Counted from the first letter of the stretch, positions 42,640-53,397 are shown. The stretch: 64,000 bases of DNA from Pelecanus crispus (GCF_030463565.1 NC_134649.1:31521044-31585043); one strand, 5' to 3'. The notes: generated by a model from the letters alone, not told the origin. A program made the numbers and translations.

Positions 42640-45600
42640 CTGGCAGGGCAGGGAGAGGCAGTGAGCGCCCTGGCACTGCCGGCTCCCCTGGAGCCGCACC
42701 AGGCCCCCCCAAGGCGCGCTAATTAATGTAAAACCCGACAAAGCGCAGCAGCTGCTCATGCTCCCTGGCTGCCGCAAGCTGCCACATGCCCAGCCCCACC
42801 GATGTGCGTCCATCCCCACGGTGTCCGGCCGCTCTGCCTGGGCTTAGGCTGCCGGCACAGCTGCAGGCTGGCTCCTCTGGCTCTTGTTTGTGGATCATTA
42901 ATGATTTATTAAGTAGCCAGGGCTAGCGCAGAGCCCGGAGCACCCACTGGGGAGGCAAGCAGGGGCGAACGGACCCTTTCCTGTTTCTCAGCCCGGTTTT
43001 GCCCCATGGTAACATTTCTGTAGCTGGGGCTTTCCCCAGGCGGAACATCGTTGCACACCATCACATGTGCAGCGAGTTACACCAGCCCTCAGCTCCCCGA
43101 CTCTTGCCAGCCCCAATGCCCCCATTGCAGCACTGGGCAGGTGGGCACTGCAGTTTGGTGGTGCCAGCCCTCCTGCCACTGGCAGCGGGCAGGACACTGG
43201 CCCCGGCACGTGCCAGCTCCTCCAGCCCTTTAGGAACGACATTTTGCCCCTTGCTTTCCTGCCAGTAACCCTTCGAAGCCAGACCCTGCTCAGAAGCTTC
43301 CCAGCAAAAAAATGGGTCCCATAAAGTGATTTTTTCCTTTTCCCACCCCATTACCACGAGGAAGTTTCAACCGACATTATTTTCTGACAGTTCAGAAGGA
43401 GAAAGGGCTCCCAGGCCCCCCCAGCCCTCTTGGACGGGCCCAAGCGGGACCCCATGATGGGATGCTGGCACGACACTGGAGGCACCCATCACCCGGTGCT
43501 AAAGCTCCCAAAACACCATGCTGTGACATGCCAGCCTCGCTGTGCCGTGCCAGCAGTGCCCAGGGCCCGGCGGTGAGGGCTGCGGGCAGGATGGCAGTGC
43601 GGGATGCGGGAGCCGGCATCGCGGGTACCCAAGCGCCGAGCCTGTTGCTATGGCAATGGGAGCTGGAGATGCAGAAAGCGGCACATCCTTTGGAGGGGGC
43701 AGGGATGGGCAGCACCCGGCAGCACCCGACCCACCTGCAGGTGCACAGCCCCGTCCCCGCTGCACGGGCCCTGGGAGGAAAGTGGTCCTGCCCACAGCAC
43801 CCAGGGCATGCACCTAAGTGCTCCCTGGGGTGATTGACCCCAAATCTGGGTGGGACGTGGGTGCAGTGAACGGGGGGATGCTCCTTCCTGCTGCCATCCC
43901 TCAGGGCTGACCTGCCTCTGTGCCTACCTGAGTGATGCCTGCAGGATGGGTGCTCCTACCTCACACAACACCCAGGCACCCTCCTGCCGGGAAAGCCCAT
44001 GCCAGGCAAGAGCACCCATCCCTGTCCTGCTCAGGGTGCACCCACTCCCAAAAGAGAAGCAGAGCACCCATGGGACACCCTTCCCTGTGCCACAGATCAG
44101 GTGAGGCTTTCCAGACCACGCTCGGCTTATCCCAACAGCCTCCCCGGCAAATGTGCCCGGCCTGGCACCTCTGTGTCCCTGTGCCATGTGTCACCAGCTC
44201 TGCTGTGCCACTGTGCCCGGTCGAGGGGGACGAGGGCTGTTCTGGCAGCCGCTGGTGTGGCAGCGGGCTCGGTGCTGCGGGCCGGCAGAGGCAGGGCTGG
44301 CCTGCGGGTGGGTGGGAAGGCTGCCAGCGCCGGCAGTGTGATGCCAGGATTAGCCGGGAAGGGGACCCGGGCAGGATGATATATTGGGATTTTACTGCTG
44401 TCTCTGCGAGCGCTCAGCTAATCTGCGCTCATAAAATTAGTTCCTGTTGGTTTAGCGGGGACCCATCCTGCCAGGGCTGAGCACCGGCACCCTCTCCTGC
44501 CCCAGGCTGGCTCGGGGGGGGCTCTCAGTGCACCAGGGCTACCCCGCAAGGGAGGCTGGCACCCAGCCCCACATCGGGGCCAGCACCTGCACCCCACAGG
44601 TGAGAGCACCCCCGCCGTGGCAGGGGCACCCAGGCAAGGGGTGGGCGAAGGGGCGAGCGCTCCCTCCCTGGGGTGCTGGGGGGGGGAGGCTGGGTGCTGC
44701 GCTGGCACCCGCACGCAGCCAGCCCCCCCCCCCGCCGGAGCGTCTAATTTGGGAGCAGAAGCAACAGCGGGTGTAAGACAATAGCGGGGAAGTGGGTGGC
44801 CGGGTGCGGACGGCACGGAGGGATGACGCAGCCGCGCAGCCCTCACCAGCGGGCCCCCCCAGCCCCCCGGGCCCCGGCTCTGCCCCACGGCGCGGGGTGC
44901 CACCAGCCGGCACTCCATCTCCGGCCCCGCTTCCACCTGCAGCCGCCCTGGACGTGTCCGTGGGGGGGTCCCCGCTGCCATCCCGCCCCCCCCCCCCCAC
45001 CCCCAGCCCGCGGGAAGGATGTGCCGGGGAGAGGCATAAACGCAGCCGGGCCGAGAGGGACCGAAATATTGCTAGTGCAGGCAGCAGGCAGCGGGGAGGC
45101 GGAGGGGCTGCGCCAGCCCCGCGCTGTCCGCAGGGGCGGCCCGGGCTGGGGCAGAGGCAGGGCTGGGGGAGCCCCACCGCCCCCCAGCCCCGGGGGGGTG
45201 CGGAGGTGCAGCCCGGGCCGCGCACCGCAGGGGAGGTCTCGGCCGCGGCCGGCTCGGAGCGATGCGGCAGCGGGAAGGGAGCGGGCTGCGGGAGGGAGGG
45301 GCGGGGGCCGGCCCGGGAGGGGATGCTCGGCGGCGGGGGCGCGGGGCGAGGGTCCCCCGGCAGCACCTCCGCCACGGGGCCGGCCCGGCTCTCCGGGCTC
45401 CGCGCTGGCCGCGGGGGCGGCACCGGGGCGGGAGCGGCCCGGGGGGGCGAGCAGGGGCGCGGGGGGAGCCGGGCTCCGGCATCTCGCCCTGCCCGCGGCG
45501 CCCGTCGGGGCTCGGGGTCTGCGGGACGCGGGGTGCCGGCGGCGGCGGGGCGGCAGCGGGCAGCCGTCGAGGCGCGCACGCACCGGGCACGGCCCGGCAC

Positions 45601-45779
45601 GGCCCCGCCGAGGCGTCCCGGGCCACCGGGGCGGGGGGCAGAGCGGGGGGCAGCCCCGGGCCAACAAGTGCCAAATCCCAGCAACGCCCCCCACCCCGGG
45701 CCCGGCCCCCCTCGCCCACGGCACGGACCGGCTCGGCTCGGCTGGGCTCGGGGCTGTCCCGACGCGGCGCCGCGCTCAC
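42640..45779 (-). other. CAMKV 5' intron, with AT-rich islands
   Basis: This intron lies between the inferred non-coding first exon and the ATG exon. It is GC-rich, with short AT-rich islands at about 42715-42750 (CTAATTAATG), 42881-42918 (GGATCATTAATGATTTATTAA) and 44370-44460 (GATATATTGGGATTTTACTG, then CATAAAATTAGTTCC). These stand out against their surroundings and carry homeodomain-type TAAT cores, so they are candidate enhancers. No coding exon is recognised. Confidence 0.55.
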
Positions 45780-46150
45780 CTGCACGCCTCTCCGACCGCA
45801 AAGGGGGGCCGGGGCCCGGGGCCGCCGCTCGGGGGGGCTGCGCGCCCCTCCCGCCCTCCCTCCCGCGCGGGGCCGGTGCCGAGCCGAGCCGAGCCGAGCC
45901 GAGCCGTCGGTCCGTCGCGGCGCGGCCCCGCGCGCCCGGCGCGGCAAGTTGGGGGGGCGGGACCGCGGGGCCCCGCCCCCCGGGGCGCCCCGCCCCGCCC
46001 CTGACGTCACCCCCAAACTTCGCGCCCCGCCCGTCGGGCGCGGGAGAGGCACCCGCGGGGACGGGCCGCGCGTGGCGCCTGGACGCGCCCCCGGCACGGC
46101 GGCGGGACGGGGCGGCGGCGAAGTCACCGAAACCGGGCTGGGGCACTGCC
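45780..46150 (-). promoter_or_regulatory. CAMKV CpG-island promoter and non-coding first exon
   Basis: A strong minus-strand donor (GTGCAG/GTGAGC) at 45779 marks the end of a non-coding exon running up to about 45.95 kb. It includes a pentanucleotide (GAGCC)n run at about 45880-45905. Upstream lies a full palindromic CRE, TGACGTCA, at 46002-46009, flanked by GC boxes. There is no TATA box. A CRE would suit a neuronal activity-linked gene. The start site is not resolved; linkage to CAMKV is inferred from strand, distance and the intact acceptor at 42640. Confidence 0.65.
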
Positions 46151-47370
46151 ACGCCTCGGGGACCGGGGGACCCCACCGGACCCCGCGCCATCGCCCACGC
46201 GTGTAAATACCCGCGAGCCCCCGCCGCTCGCTCCGTTCCGGCCGGGTGAGCCGGAGCTGCCTGCGGATGTCCCCCGAAACTCCGCCGGTCCCCGCCGTCC
46301 CCGCAGGAGCTCCTCACGCCGGGAGGTGGCCGCCCGAAGGGAGGCCGTGCCCCGTCGGCTGCGCCCTGCCGAGGGCCGGGCAGCCCTGGTGTGACAGCAG
46401 GCCTCACGGAGATGGTGGGGACCGACGGGAGGCACAGAGCAGTGGGGTCACCTGGCCTGTGCCATGGCCACCGGCCCTGGATGGGACGGGACAGGAGGGG
46501 ATGGGGTGGGGTGGATGGGATGGCGTAGCATGGGACGGGATGGATGGGATGGGGTGGGACAGGATGGGGCAGGAGCAGGTCATTAGTGGTGCTGAGTGTG
46601 GGCTCAGTATCACAGGTACCTGTCCCCTGAGGGCGCTGAGGCGCCATGAAAAGGCAGGCAGGCAGGCACACGGTCCTGCCTCTGCGCCATGATCCTGTGG
46701 GAACGAGGCAACTTCCCTCATCCTCCTTCCCCAGCTGTGGGGCCAAAGGCCCCGCTTGCTCCCCCACGGACAGGGATTGTTTGCACCCCATGGCTTGGGC
46801 CAAGGGGCAAGATAGGGGCGATGTCCGCTCAGTGGCCTGGGGCCACCCCGATACCCCTAACTCCGCCCACGGCCCGGGCCTGGTGCCCAGCCCAGGGTGG
46901 GCAGCATGGCCCTGGGGGTGCAATGGGGCCCCCAGCCCCTTCCCCCAGCCCCCGGAGCACCTCGCTCCTCACGCAATGCAGCCGTGTGTGCGGAGCCTCC
47001 CAAATGGCTGCGTGCTGCACACTGGCATTTGCGGCCCATATGGTGCTCTTTCTGAGCTGCAGCCCCCCTCCTGTCCCCTCCCACCCTTGCACCCCCCCAA
47101 CCCCAGTTCCCCAAAACCACCTGGCCTGCGCCATCCTGAGCCGCCGTGGGGATATGGCCTCTCCCTGGACCCACAGCCCCCTGAGGCCGGGTCAAGCAGG
47201 CCCACGGATGGGGGACATCAAGGTCCCATTCCCAAAGCCAGCATCTCCCCTCTGCGCACAGGGAGACCGGCCAGCACCCCAAGGTGGAGGCAGTGTGGGG
47301 CACCCCCTGCGCCTGTCCCCTGCACGGCACTGAGCCCTGCGAGCCCCAGGCCCGCCGCCACCTGCGCCGG
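46151..47370. other. GC-rich spacer with a G-rich tandem repeat
   Basis: No gene is recognised. Between about 46480 and 46580 the plus strand is a run of GGGATGG / GGGGTGG pentamer-like units (a G-rich minisatellite). The long frames on both strands are composition effects of CpG-island DNA. Confidence 0.6.
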
Positions 47371-47520
47371 CTAATTAGCGGCATGTGAGAGTGGGGGAAT
47401 TAGCAGGGCACTGTAGTTTGAGCTTCTAATCAAGAGTTTAATCATACCGGCTGGCAGCAGCACCGCGCAGTTATTAATCTTTGCACCTCACGGGAACCTG
47501 GAGCGCAACTCACGATTAGC
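47371..47520. promoter_or_regulatory. AT-rich island, candidate regulatory element
   Basis: About 150 bases of balanced composition sit inside a very GC-rich spacer. They carry TAATTA at 47372-47377, a GTTTAATCAT-like site near 47446, GTTATTAATC near 47470 (HNF1- or homeobox-like) and GATTAG near 47514. This profile is typical of conserved non-coding elements. Only composition and motifs are seen; conservation was not tested. Confidence 0.4.
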
Positions 47521-47804
47521 CGGCAGGTGCCTGGTGTGGCTCAGGGCTGCCCGGCGGTGGCTTGCAGCATGTGGGACTGGCCAGCACTCCTCCAGCGTCC
47601 CTCGGCCCGGCTGGTGCCTGTCGCCTCCCCGCACTGGCCTCCTGCCCGTGGCGGAACAGCCCCAGGCTCTGGTCACTGCCCACCCGATCCCCTCCTGGCC
47701 CTGGCTCTGCCTGGGCTCTTGGGCCACCTGGTGCCCCATTTTGGGGTGATCAGCTCTGCTGAGCAGAATGGTGTTTGTTCCTGCTGTTCCCTGCCCCTCT
47801 GCCC

Positions 47805-48240
47805 TGTGCACCCACCACCCCATGTACCCGCTGCCCCATGTACCCGCTGCCCCATGTGCCCACTGCCCCGTGCACCCCCTGCCCTGTGCACCCACCGCCC
47901 TGTGCACCCACCACTCCGTGCACCCACTGCTCCATGCACCCACTGCTCCATGCACCCACTGCCCTGTGCACCCACCACTCCGTGCACCCACTGCCCCGTG
48001 CACCCACTGCTCCATGCACCCACTGCTCCATGCACCCACTGCCCTGTGCACCCACCACTCCGTGCACCCACTGCCCCGTGCACCCACTGCTCCATGCACC
48101 CACTGCTCCATGCACCCACTGCTCCGTGCACTCACTGCCCTGTGCATCCACCATCCTGTGCAACTACCACCCTGTGCACCCACCACCCTGTGTACCCCTC
48201 ACCCTGTGCATCCTCTGCCCACCACCCTGTGCACCCAACC
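47805..48240. repeat. 16-bp minisatellite (TGCACCCACTGCYCCR unit)
   Basis: About 27 copies of a 16-base unit run head to tail. TGCA occurs at 47887, 47903, 47919, 47935, 47951, 47967 and 47983 with exactly 16-base steps. Because 16 is not a multiple of three, all frames stay open and give spurious repeat proteins. A 48-base higher-order pattern (three units) is visible in the middle. The left end begins near 47805 and the right end decays by 48240. Confidence 0.92.
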
Positions 48241-48758
48241 ACCCTTCCCACTGCCCTGCGATGAGCCCAGAGCCGGGTGCAGGGTGACATGGCCAGTTTG
48301 GGGTGACATTTCCCTCAGGACCCCTGCAGTGAGGGAGCCCGGGCTGCATGAGGTGGGGGTGCCAGCGCTGGGGGCACCCGGCTGTACCCCTCTGCCTCAG
48401 ATGAGGGGAGCACGGGGCAGAGGGATACCTGGCTGTACCCCTCTGCCCCAGGTGGGGTGGAGGGGGTGCAGGGCCAGCCTGGCCTGTCAGCCCAGTGCCA
48501 GGGGGCATGCTGTGGGGTGCAGTGGGGTGCAGCGGGGGGGGTGCAGCGGGGAGGGGGGTGTAGCGTGTCCGTGACTCAAGCGCCACGCGGCACCACATCC
48601 CTGCGTGCTCGCCATCGCCATGGCAACCGCCAGGCAATCAGCGATAATTGCGCACGTTGGCCCGGCAACAGGGCCAAATAAACCCCATCCCTCCTTTCGG
48701 GGGGCTGGCGGGGGGGGGGGGGAAAGGGGGTGCAGCCTCCAATCGCTGCTCCCAGCCC

Positions 48759-49755
48759 TTTATTGGGGTCAGCAGCAGCGGGGTGCACGGCAGCGGGGCC
48801 GCCCTCCCCATAGGCATCCTGCAGCACCCATGCTCTCTGGAAGGCGTCGAGGGAGGTGGCCAGCGAGCCGCCCAGTCAGGTGGCCGCACGGCGGCGGGGA
48901 GAGGCCCTAGGGGGGCCACCCAGCTTGGCGGCCAGGTGAAGCCCTGCAACAGCGTGGTGCCCCCCGCCAGCAGCGGGGGGGGGGGGGGGGCGGGGGTGGC
49001 CAGAGGGGGCCCATGCAGCGGAGTAGGGTGCTGGCCACCTGCTCCAGCAGCCCTGGCCCCGGCCGCCCCAGGGCAGTGGGGGCCAGTAGCACCTTGGGGC
49101 AGCAGAACCGCTCATCCCCTAGGAGCAGCCCCAAGGCACCGTGAGGGGTGAGGGGCAGGGTCCCCTCGGCCCCTGGCAGGATGCAGCAGCAGCTCTCCAA
49201 GCGGCACAGGGGGTCGGTGCTCAGGTGGACCCCACAGGACCCCAGTATCCAGCCCAGGTAGAGGGTGAGGGCGTCCCGAGCCATGTCCAGACGGAAGGTA
49301 GCGTAGGGCAGCACGTAGCCCTCCCGCACCACCGCTGCATAGGAGGTTCTGGTGCTGCAGCCCACCACCCTGCTGGCAGTGTGGCTCTAGGAGCAGGCAG
49401 CAAACAGGGAGCAGGGCAGCAGCGGCATGGCTGGCGTGCCGAAGCTCTCGAAGAGCAGCTTGGCCACCTTCTCCCAGCTGGCAGCAGGGGAGAGCAGGGC
49501 ATCTGTGGCCAGCACCGCCACCTCCTCAGGGCAAATGCCCAGCTCCCGGTAGAGGACACGGTGAAACAGCTCCTCCAGCCGATCCCAGTCAGCGACCATG
49601 CCGTGGGTGAGGATGGGGCCACCCCCTGCCTGGCTGGGCACCATGGGCTGCAGCTCCTCATCCCCAGCCAGCCCGCTCCTGGTGTGGCCTGTCCCCGTGT
49701 CGATGACGACAGCGCACAAAGCCTTGTACCTTTCCGCTGTCTTGGGCTTCCCTAG
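48759..49755 (-). pseudogene. ACTL11: ACTL11-like actin-related gene, decayed
   Basis: An actin-family reading frame runs from a splice acceptor at 49756 (CCCTCAG/CTAGGGAAG). It includes VVIDTGTGHTRSGLAGDE (actin phosphate-1 loop region), ILTHGMVADWDRLEELFHRV and, after a TAG stop at 49387-49389, GYVLPYATFRLDMARDAL, GGTTLL and finally SLATSLDAFQRAWVLQDAYG...GPAAVH, which matches the actin C-terminus. A TGA lies at 48876-48878. The frame changes across a poly-C/G run of 16 bases (48975-48990) and again near 48943. A minus-strand AATAAA lies at 48759-48764. The catalytic phosphate-2 and hinge parts are weak. Mouse Actl11 lies between Mst1r and Camkv, exactly as here, and human keeps only a pseudogene. 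It could be a true pseudogene or partly a victim of assembly errors in G-runs. Confidence 0.65.
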
Positions 49756-49849
49756 CTGAGGGCAGATGCCCTCACAGGGGCAGAAAAAGGAGAAAAAGAT
49801 GCTCCTTACAAGCTGTAAGGCTTCAAGCTAAAGAAAAACTCCCTGCGGG

Positions 49850-50030
49850 CCAGCAAAGCTGCTTGGGGGCCAGCAGAGTTCCCCAAGGGCCACCAAAGCT
49901 CCCCAGGGACCAGCAGAGCTGCTTGGGAGCCAGCAGAAATCCCCAGGGCCACCAAAGCTCCCTGGGGGTCATCAGATGTTCACAGGGACCACCAAAGCTC
50001 CCCAAGGGCCAGCAGAGCCCCCGATGGGTG
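49850..50030. repeat. Minisatellite, GGGCCAGCAGAG / GGGACCACCAAAG units
   Basis: About nine imperfect units of 18-19 bases alternate GCCAGCAGAGCT and GCCACCAAAGCTCCCC. They lie upstream of the ACTL11-like gene. Confidence 0.75.
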
Positions 50031-50194
50031 CAGGGGTGCCCCAGGCAGTGTGGGTGCCCTCAGGAATGGGTGCCAGCACCAGGTGGGGAGGATGGGGGTG
50101 CCCAGGCTGGCTCCCGGGGCCAGGCACGCAGCCTGCCCAGGGTGCAGGAAGCGGGGGCCAGGGGGCTGGGGTGCAGTCAGTCCCCCCCGGCCGC

Positions 50195-50745
50195 TCACAG
50201 GCGTCATTAACAAAACTTGCCGGTTTCTAAAAATGGTGCCACGACAGTGCGGCGGCTGCTCTTCACGCCCGCTCCCCAGCACTCCGGCAGCCGCTAAAAA
50301 CAGCTCGGCATTGCCTGCTGCCTCCTGCCACCCCTTACAGGGCAGGCTGACACTGGAGACCACCTGCTGATCAATCAAACGCTGATTCAGCACAATTTTG
50401 CCTGTCTCCAATCCAGCCTCCCCCGCCGTCTGCCCAGCGGGCTGCAGCAGAGGTAAAAGTGGGGCAGGCTGCCCACCTGGGTGGCACCCACTTTGCCACC
50501 CGGCCTTTGCACCTGCTTTGCCATGAAGAGCCCAAAACCGCCCCTGGCGCGCGGTGCCATTGCGGCAGCACCAGCAAACACCATCGCAGCACATCCCCGG
50601 GCGCTGCCAGCAGCCGGACCGTGCCCAGCTCTGCCTGTGTGTCCACAGCCCCGTGCGCGGCCATTCATGTTTTATAGATGGCTCTGATTTTAATAATTAA
50701 TCCCTGCTAACGACAGCACTTTCCCCAAATAAAACATTCAAAGTG
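50195..50745. promoter_or_regulatory. Two AT-rich islands, candidate regulatory elements
   Basis: At about 50195-50240 (GTCATTAACAAAACTTGCC) with 50360-50400 (GATCAATCAAACGCTGATTC), and again at 50665-50745 (TTTTAATAATTAATCCCTGC, then a plus-strand AATAAAACATTC), the base composition drops sharply from its GC-rich surroundings and homeodomain-type cores appear. No reading frame fits. A function as enhancers is inference; conservation was not tested. Confidence 0.35.
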
Positions 50746-50814
50746 CTGTGTGTGCAAGGCGCGCTGTCGGGGCGGGACGCCGGGTGCTCTGCTGCAGCCG
50801 TGGCGGGTGGGCAT

Positions 50815-50885
50815 GGCACGACATGGCATGGCACGGCGTGGCGCAGCATAGCACAGCATGGCACAGCATGGCATGCCTGCACATG
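50815..50885. repeat. Short repeat of GGCATGGCACA units
   Basis: About seven imperfect 10-11-base units (GCATGGCACG, GCATAGCACA, GCATGGCACA) lie in tandem. No gene lies here. Confidence 0.7.
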
Positions 50886-52594
50886 CCCACAGCTCAACCA
50901 GGTGCTCCACCAACAGTGCCCAGCCATGCAGCACCTTAGGGTACCACTTACCCAGTGCCCAACCTTGGGTGCCCGGGCAGCACCAGCTGGGGCAGGGGTG
51001 CCGTACGAGATGCCGCCCTGTGAGGTCCCCCTGCCTGTCCTTGTGCCGTGGCAGTGTGCACAGCACCAGCACTGATCCTGGCTGGCAGCAGCAGGCAGGG
51101 GCAGGCAGGGGTGGGCATTTGCCAGCCTGTGGCATTAAAGGCCAGGCGCTCGCTCCTGCAGCATAATTAGGGCAGGATAAATGTGTATTAGCACGAAATC
51201 TGTCATCTCCACAAACATATTTGCCCGGGGGGGGCAGCCTAAGGCAGGGGCCCTCCTCACTCATGTCACCATAACCACGCGAGCCTCGTCAGCTAATGAG
51301 CGGTTCCCTGCACCGCCCCACTGCGGGGCACCGACAGCCCCACCTCATGCAGGGTGCCCCCAGGTCTGCCCCCCGTGTTGCAGGGCAGTGGGCCTGGCAC
51401 CCATCCTCCACCCGGCCGCAGCCCTGGGCACCCACCCTGCCCTGTGCTGAGGAGGACAATACCCAGGGTGCCTGTCCATCCATCCATCCCTCCCTCCCTC
51501 CCTCCCTGCATCCTACCCTGCATTCTGGCTCCCGGCGGTGCCCCAGCTGGCCACCCCAGCTGCACCCCTGCCACCACCCCGGCACCCAGCATCTCCCAGC
51601 ACAAGCGCCCAGCATCCCCCAGCACCTCCCGTTTCTGATCCAGCTCTTAATAACTGCGTGGCGCTGGGCCCTTCCTGTTGCCACAGCAACTCGACAGCCT
51701 AGCCGAAATGGCGCTGCTTGGCCTTGCATGGGCAGGGCCGGCACGCACACGGGGGGCACGGCCACCCTGAAACCCAGGCCAGGGGCGCAGCATGGCCCCG
51801 CCATGGTGAAACTGAGGCACGGTTGCAGCAGACCCCCTGACTGGGATGCCAGGCCCCAGTCATGCTAAAAATACCCTCCTGCGAGTGGCCATGGAGCCAT
51901 GCAGGTGCGAGGCGCCAGCGGAGACGGACAGCTTGGCTGATGGAAGCTGACGCGGCCCCGGGCTCTGGCGCCGCTTAATGAGCAGCCGAGGAGGTTTTAT
52001 TTAAAGCCGGCCGCTGGCTGCAGAACCTGCATGGCTGGCCATGGACCGGGGACTGGAGCTGCCTGTGGCTGCAGGGCCAGGGCATGTTTCAGCATCCCCT
52101 GCCCGTCCTGGACTCACCCCGAGCATGGCCGTTCACCCATCCCCAAGCCCTGCCCTTGCCCCCTGCCCCGAGCGCAACGTGCACCCAGGGGGGTGGTGCC
52201 CACCACTGTCCCCCTCCTCTTTCCCAGGGTCTTGTTCTAGGGGATTTTTTGCCCCAAAATTGGGGCAGAGGGGACCTCCTCGTTGGGACGAGCTCCTCGC
52301 AGATGTGCAACTGCAGCCACTGTCAGCAAAAGGAGTGGAGAAAGCTGGCTTGTGCAGTGGCAAGCATTGGTGGGGGGCTCCTGGGCAGCCCCAATGCCCC
52401 GGGTCATGAGCTGCACCTTCCCCTGCACAGCCAGCAGCTGAAGCAATTAGGGTGTAATTAAATGAGGCTGCTAACGATGCTTGGTCACCACATATCAGCC
52501 CCAAGCCCGGTCTGATGTCCCCCACCAGGGTCCCATGCGGGTGGGCAGTGGTGTCCAAAAGCAGGCAGTGCTGGGGGGTACTGCAGGCCGGGCA

Positions 52595-52905
52595 CCACTG
52601 AGTCCACCACCGTGATCCCATGGCCTGCACACTGTGATACCAGGGGCACTGGTGATCCCTGGAGTGCCATGGTCCCATGCCCAGGGCACTGTGATCCCCA
52701 GGGCACCTCAATGTCCAGGACACTGTAATCCCATGCCCTGGGGTCCATGACACCAGCGGCACCCTGATCCAATGCCCAGGCACCCATCATCCCAGGAGCA
52801 TCGTGATCCCAGGGGTACCGTGATCCCATGCCCCGGGCACCCACCATCCTGTGATCCCAGGGGCACTGTGACCCACATTCCGGGCAGCTGGATCCCAGGG
52901 GCACC
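52595..52905. repeat. Degenerate minisatellite, GGGCACTGTGATCCCA units
   Basis: About fourteen degenerate units of roughly 20-22 bases contain GTGATCCCA and GGGCAC(T/C). The array is old and poorly ordered. Confidence 0.7.
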
Positions 52906-53041
52906 ATCACCCCCCACCCAAGAGCATGGTGCTCCCCACGCTGTCTCGCGCCCCACGGCCCACTGTAGCCACGCAGCCAGGCGGATGCCTGGATGCCTCA
53001 AGCCCACCCAACTGGCAGAGCTGCCAGCGGAGCTGCCGGGG

Positions 53042-53060
53042 CTATATTTAGCCGCAGCTG
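53042..53060. promoter_or_regulatory. Paired MEF2 site and CAGCTG E-box
   Basis: CTATATTTAG, a full MEF2 consensus, is followed after three bases by CAGCTG (53055-53060). The pair lies inside a short AT-rich patch in GC-rich DNA, about 700 bases beyond the MST1R stop. This close pairing is typical of muscle or neuronal enhancers. Function is untested. Confidence 0.4.
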
Positions 53061-53391
53061 AAGAGGGTGGGAGGGGGATTTTTAGGGAAATCCTTTTTCT
53101 TGATGCCGGCAGTGCCTCTCAGATGCCTGGGTCCCCCCTGAGCACAGGGGGCTGTGGTGGGACCCAGGGTGCATAGGGTGGCCCCGGCACGGCAGGCACC
53201 GGGGTGGCCACGCCAGCACCGGTGTGCAGGTGCCCTCCCGTGGCTGGCACGGGAACGGTGGGTGCCCCCGGGGGGTGGGGACCCGGGGAGGGGACCCCCT
53301 CCGTGCAGGGGGACAGGGGTGCTGCCAATGCAGGGCACGGCCCTCCCTCCCCAAAGACACAGCCCCAGCCCGGGAAAAAATATAATTAGGT

Positions 53392-53397
53392 TTTAAT
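53392..53397 (-). terminator. Candidate poly(A) signal of MST1R
   Basis: ATTAAA on the minus strand, the commonest variant signal, lies about 380 bases after the MST1R stop in a locally AT-rich patch. No closer canonical signal is seen. Confidence 0.5.

Larger units (their letters stand above)
50890..53390. other. Spacer between ACTL11-like gene and MST1R
   Basis: No coding exon is recognised. The stretch holds a near-MEF2 site CTAAAAATAC at about 51865, a TTTATTTAAAG TATA-like patch near 52000, an AT-rich island at 52435-52500 (CAGCTG at 52435-52440 and TAATTA at 52455-52460) and the MEF2/E-box pair listed separately. Plus-strand frames are composition effects. Confidence 0.5.

Noticed and set aside
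44539-46923. 794-codon minus-strand open frame across the CAMKV promoter island
   Set aside because: Low-stop GC-rich sequence. It spans splice sites and the promoter with Pro/Ala/Arg composition and no similarity.
47488-48264. Repeat proteins on both strands (VGAWSSGCMEQWVHGA-type and its plus-strand counterparts)
   Set aside because: Products of the 16-bp minisatellite, which is open in all frames because 16 is not divisible by three.
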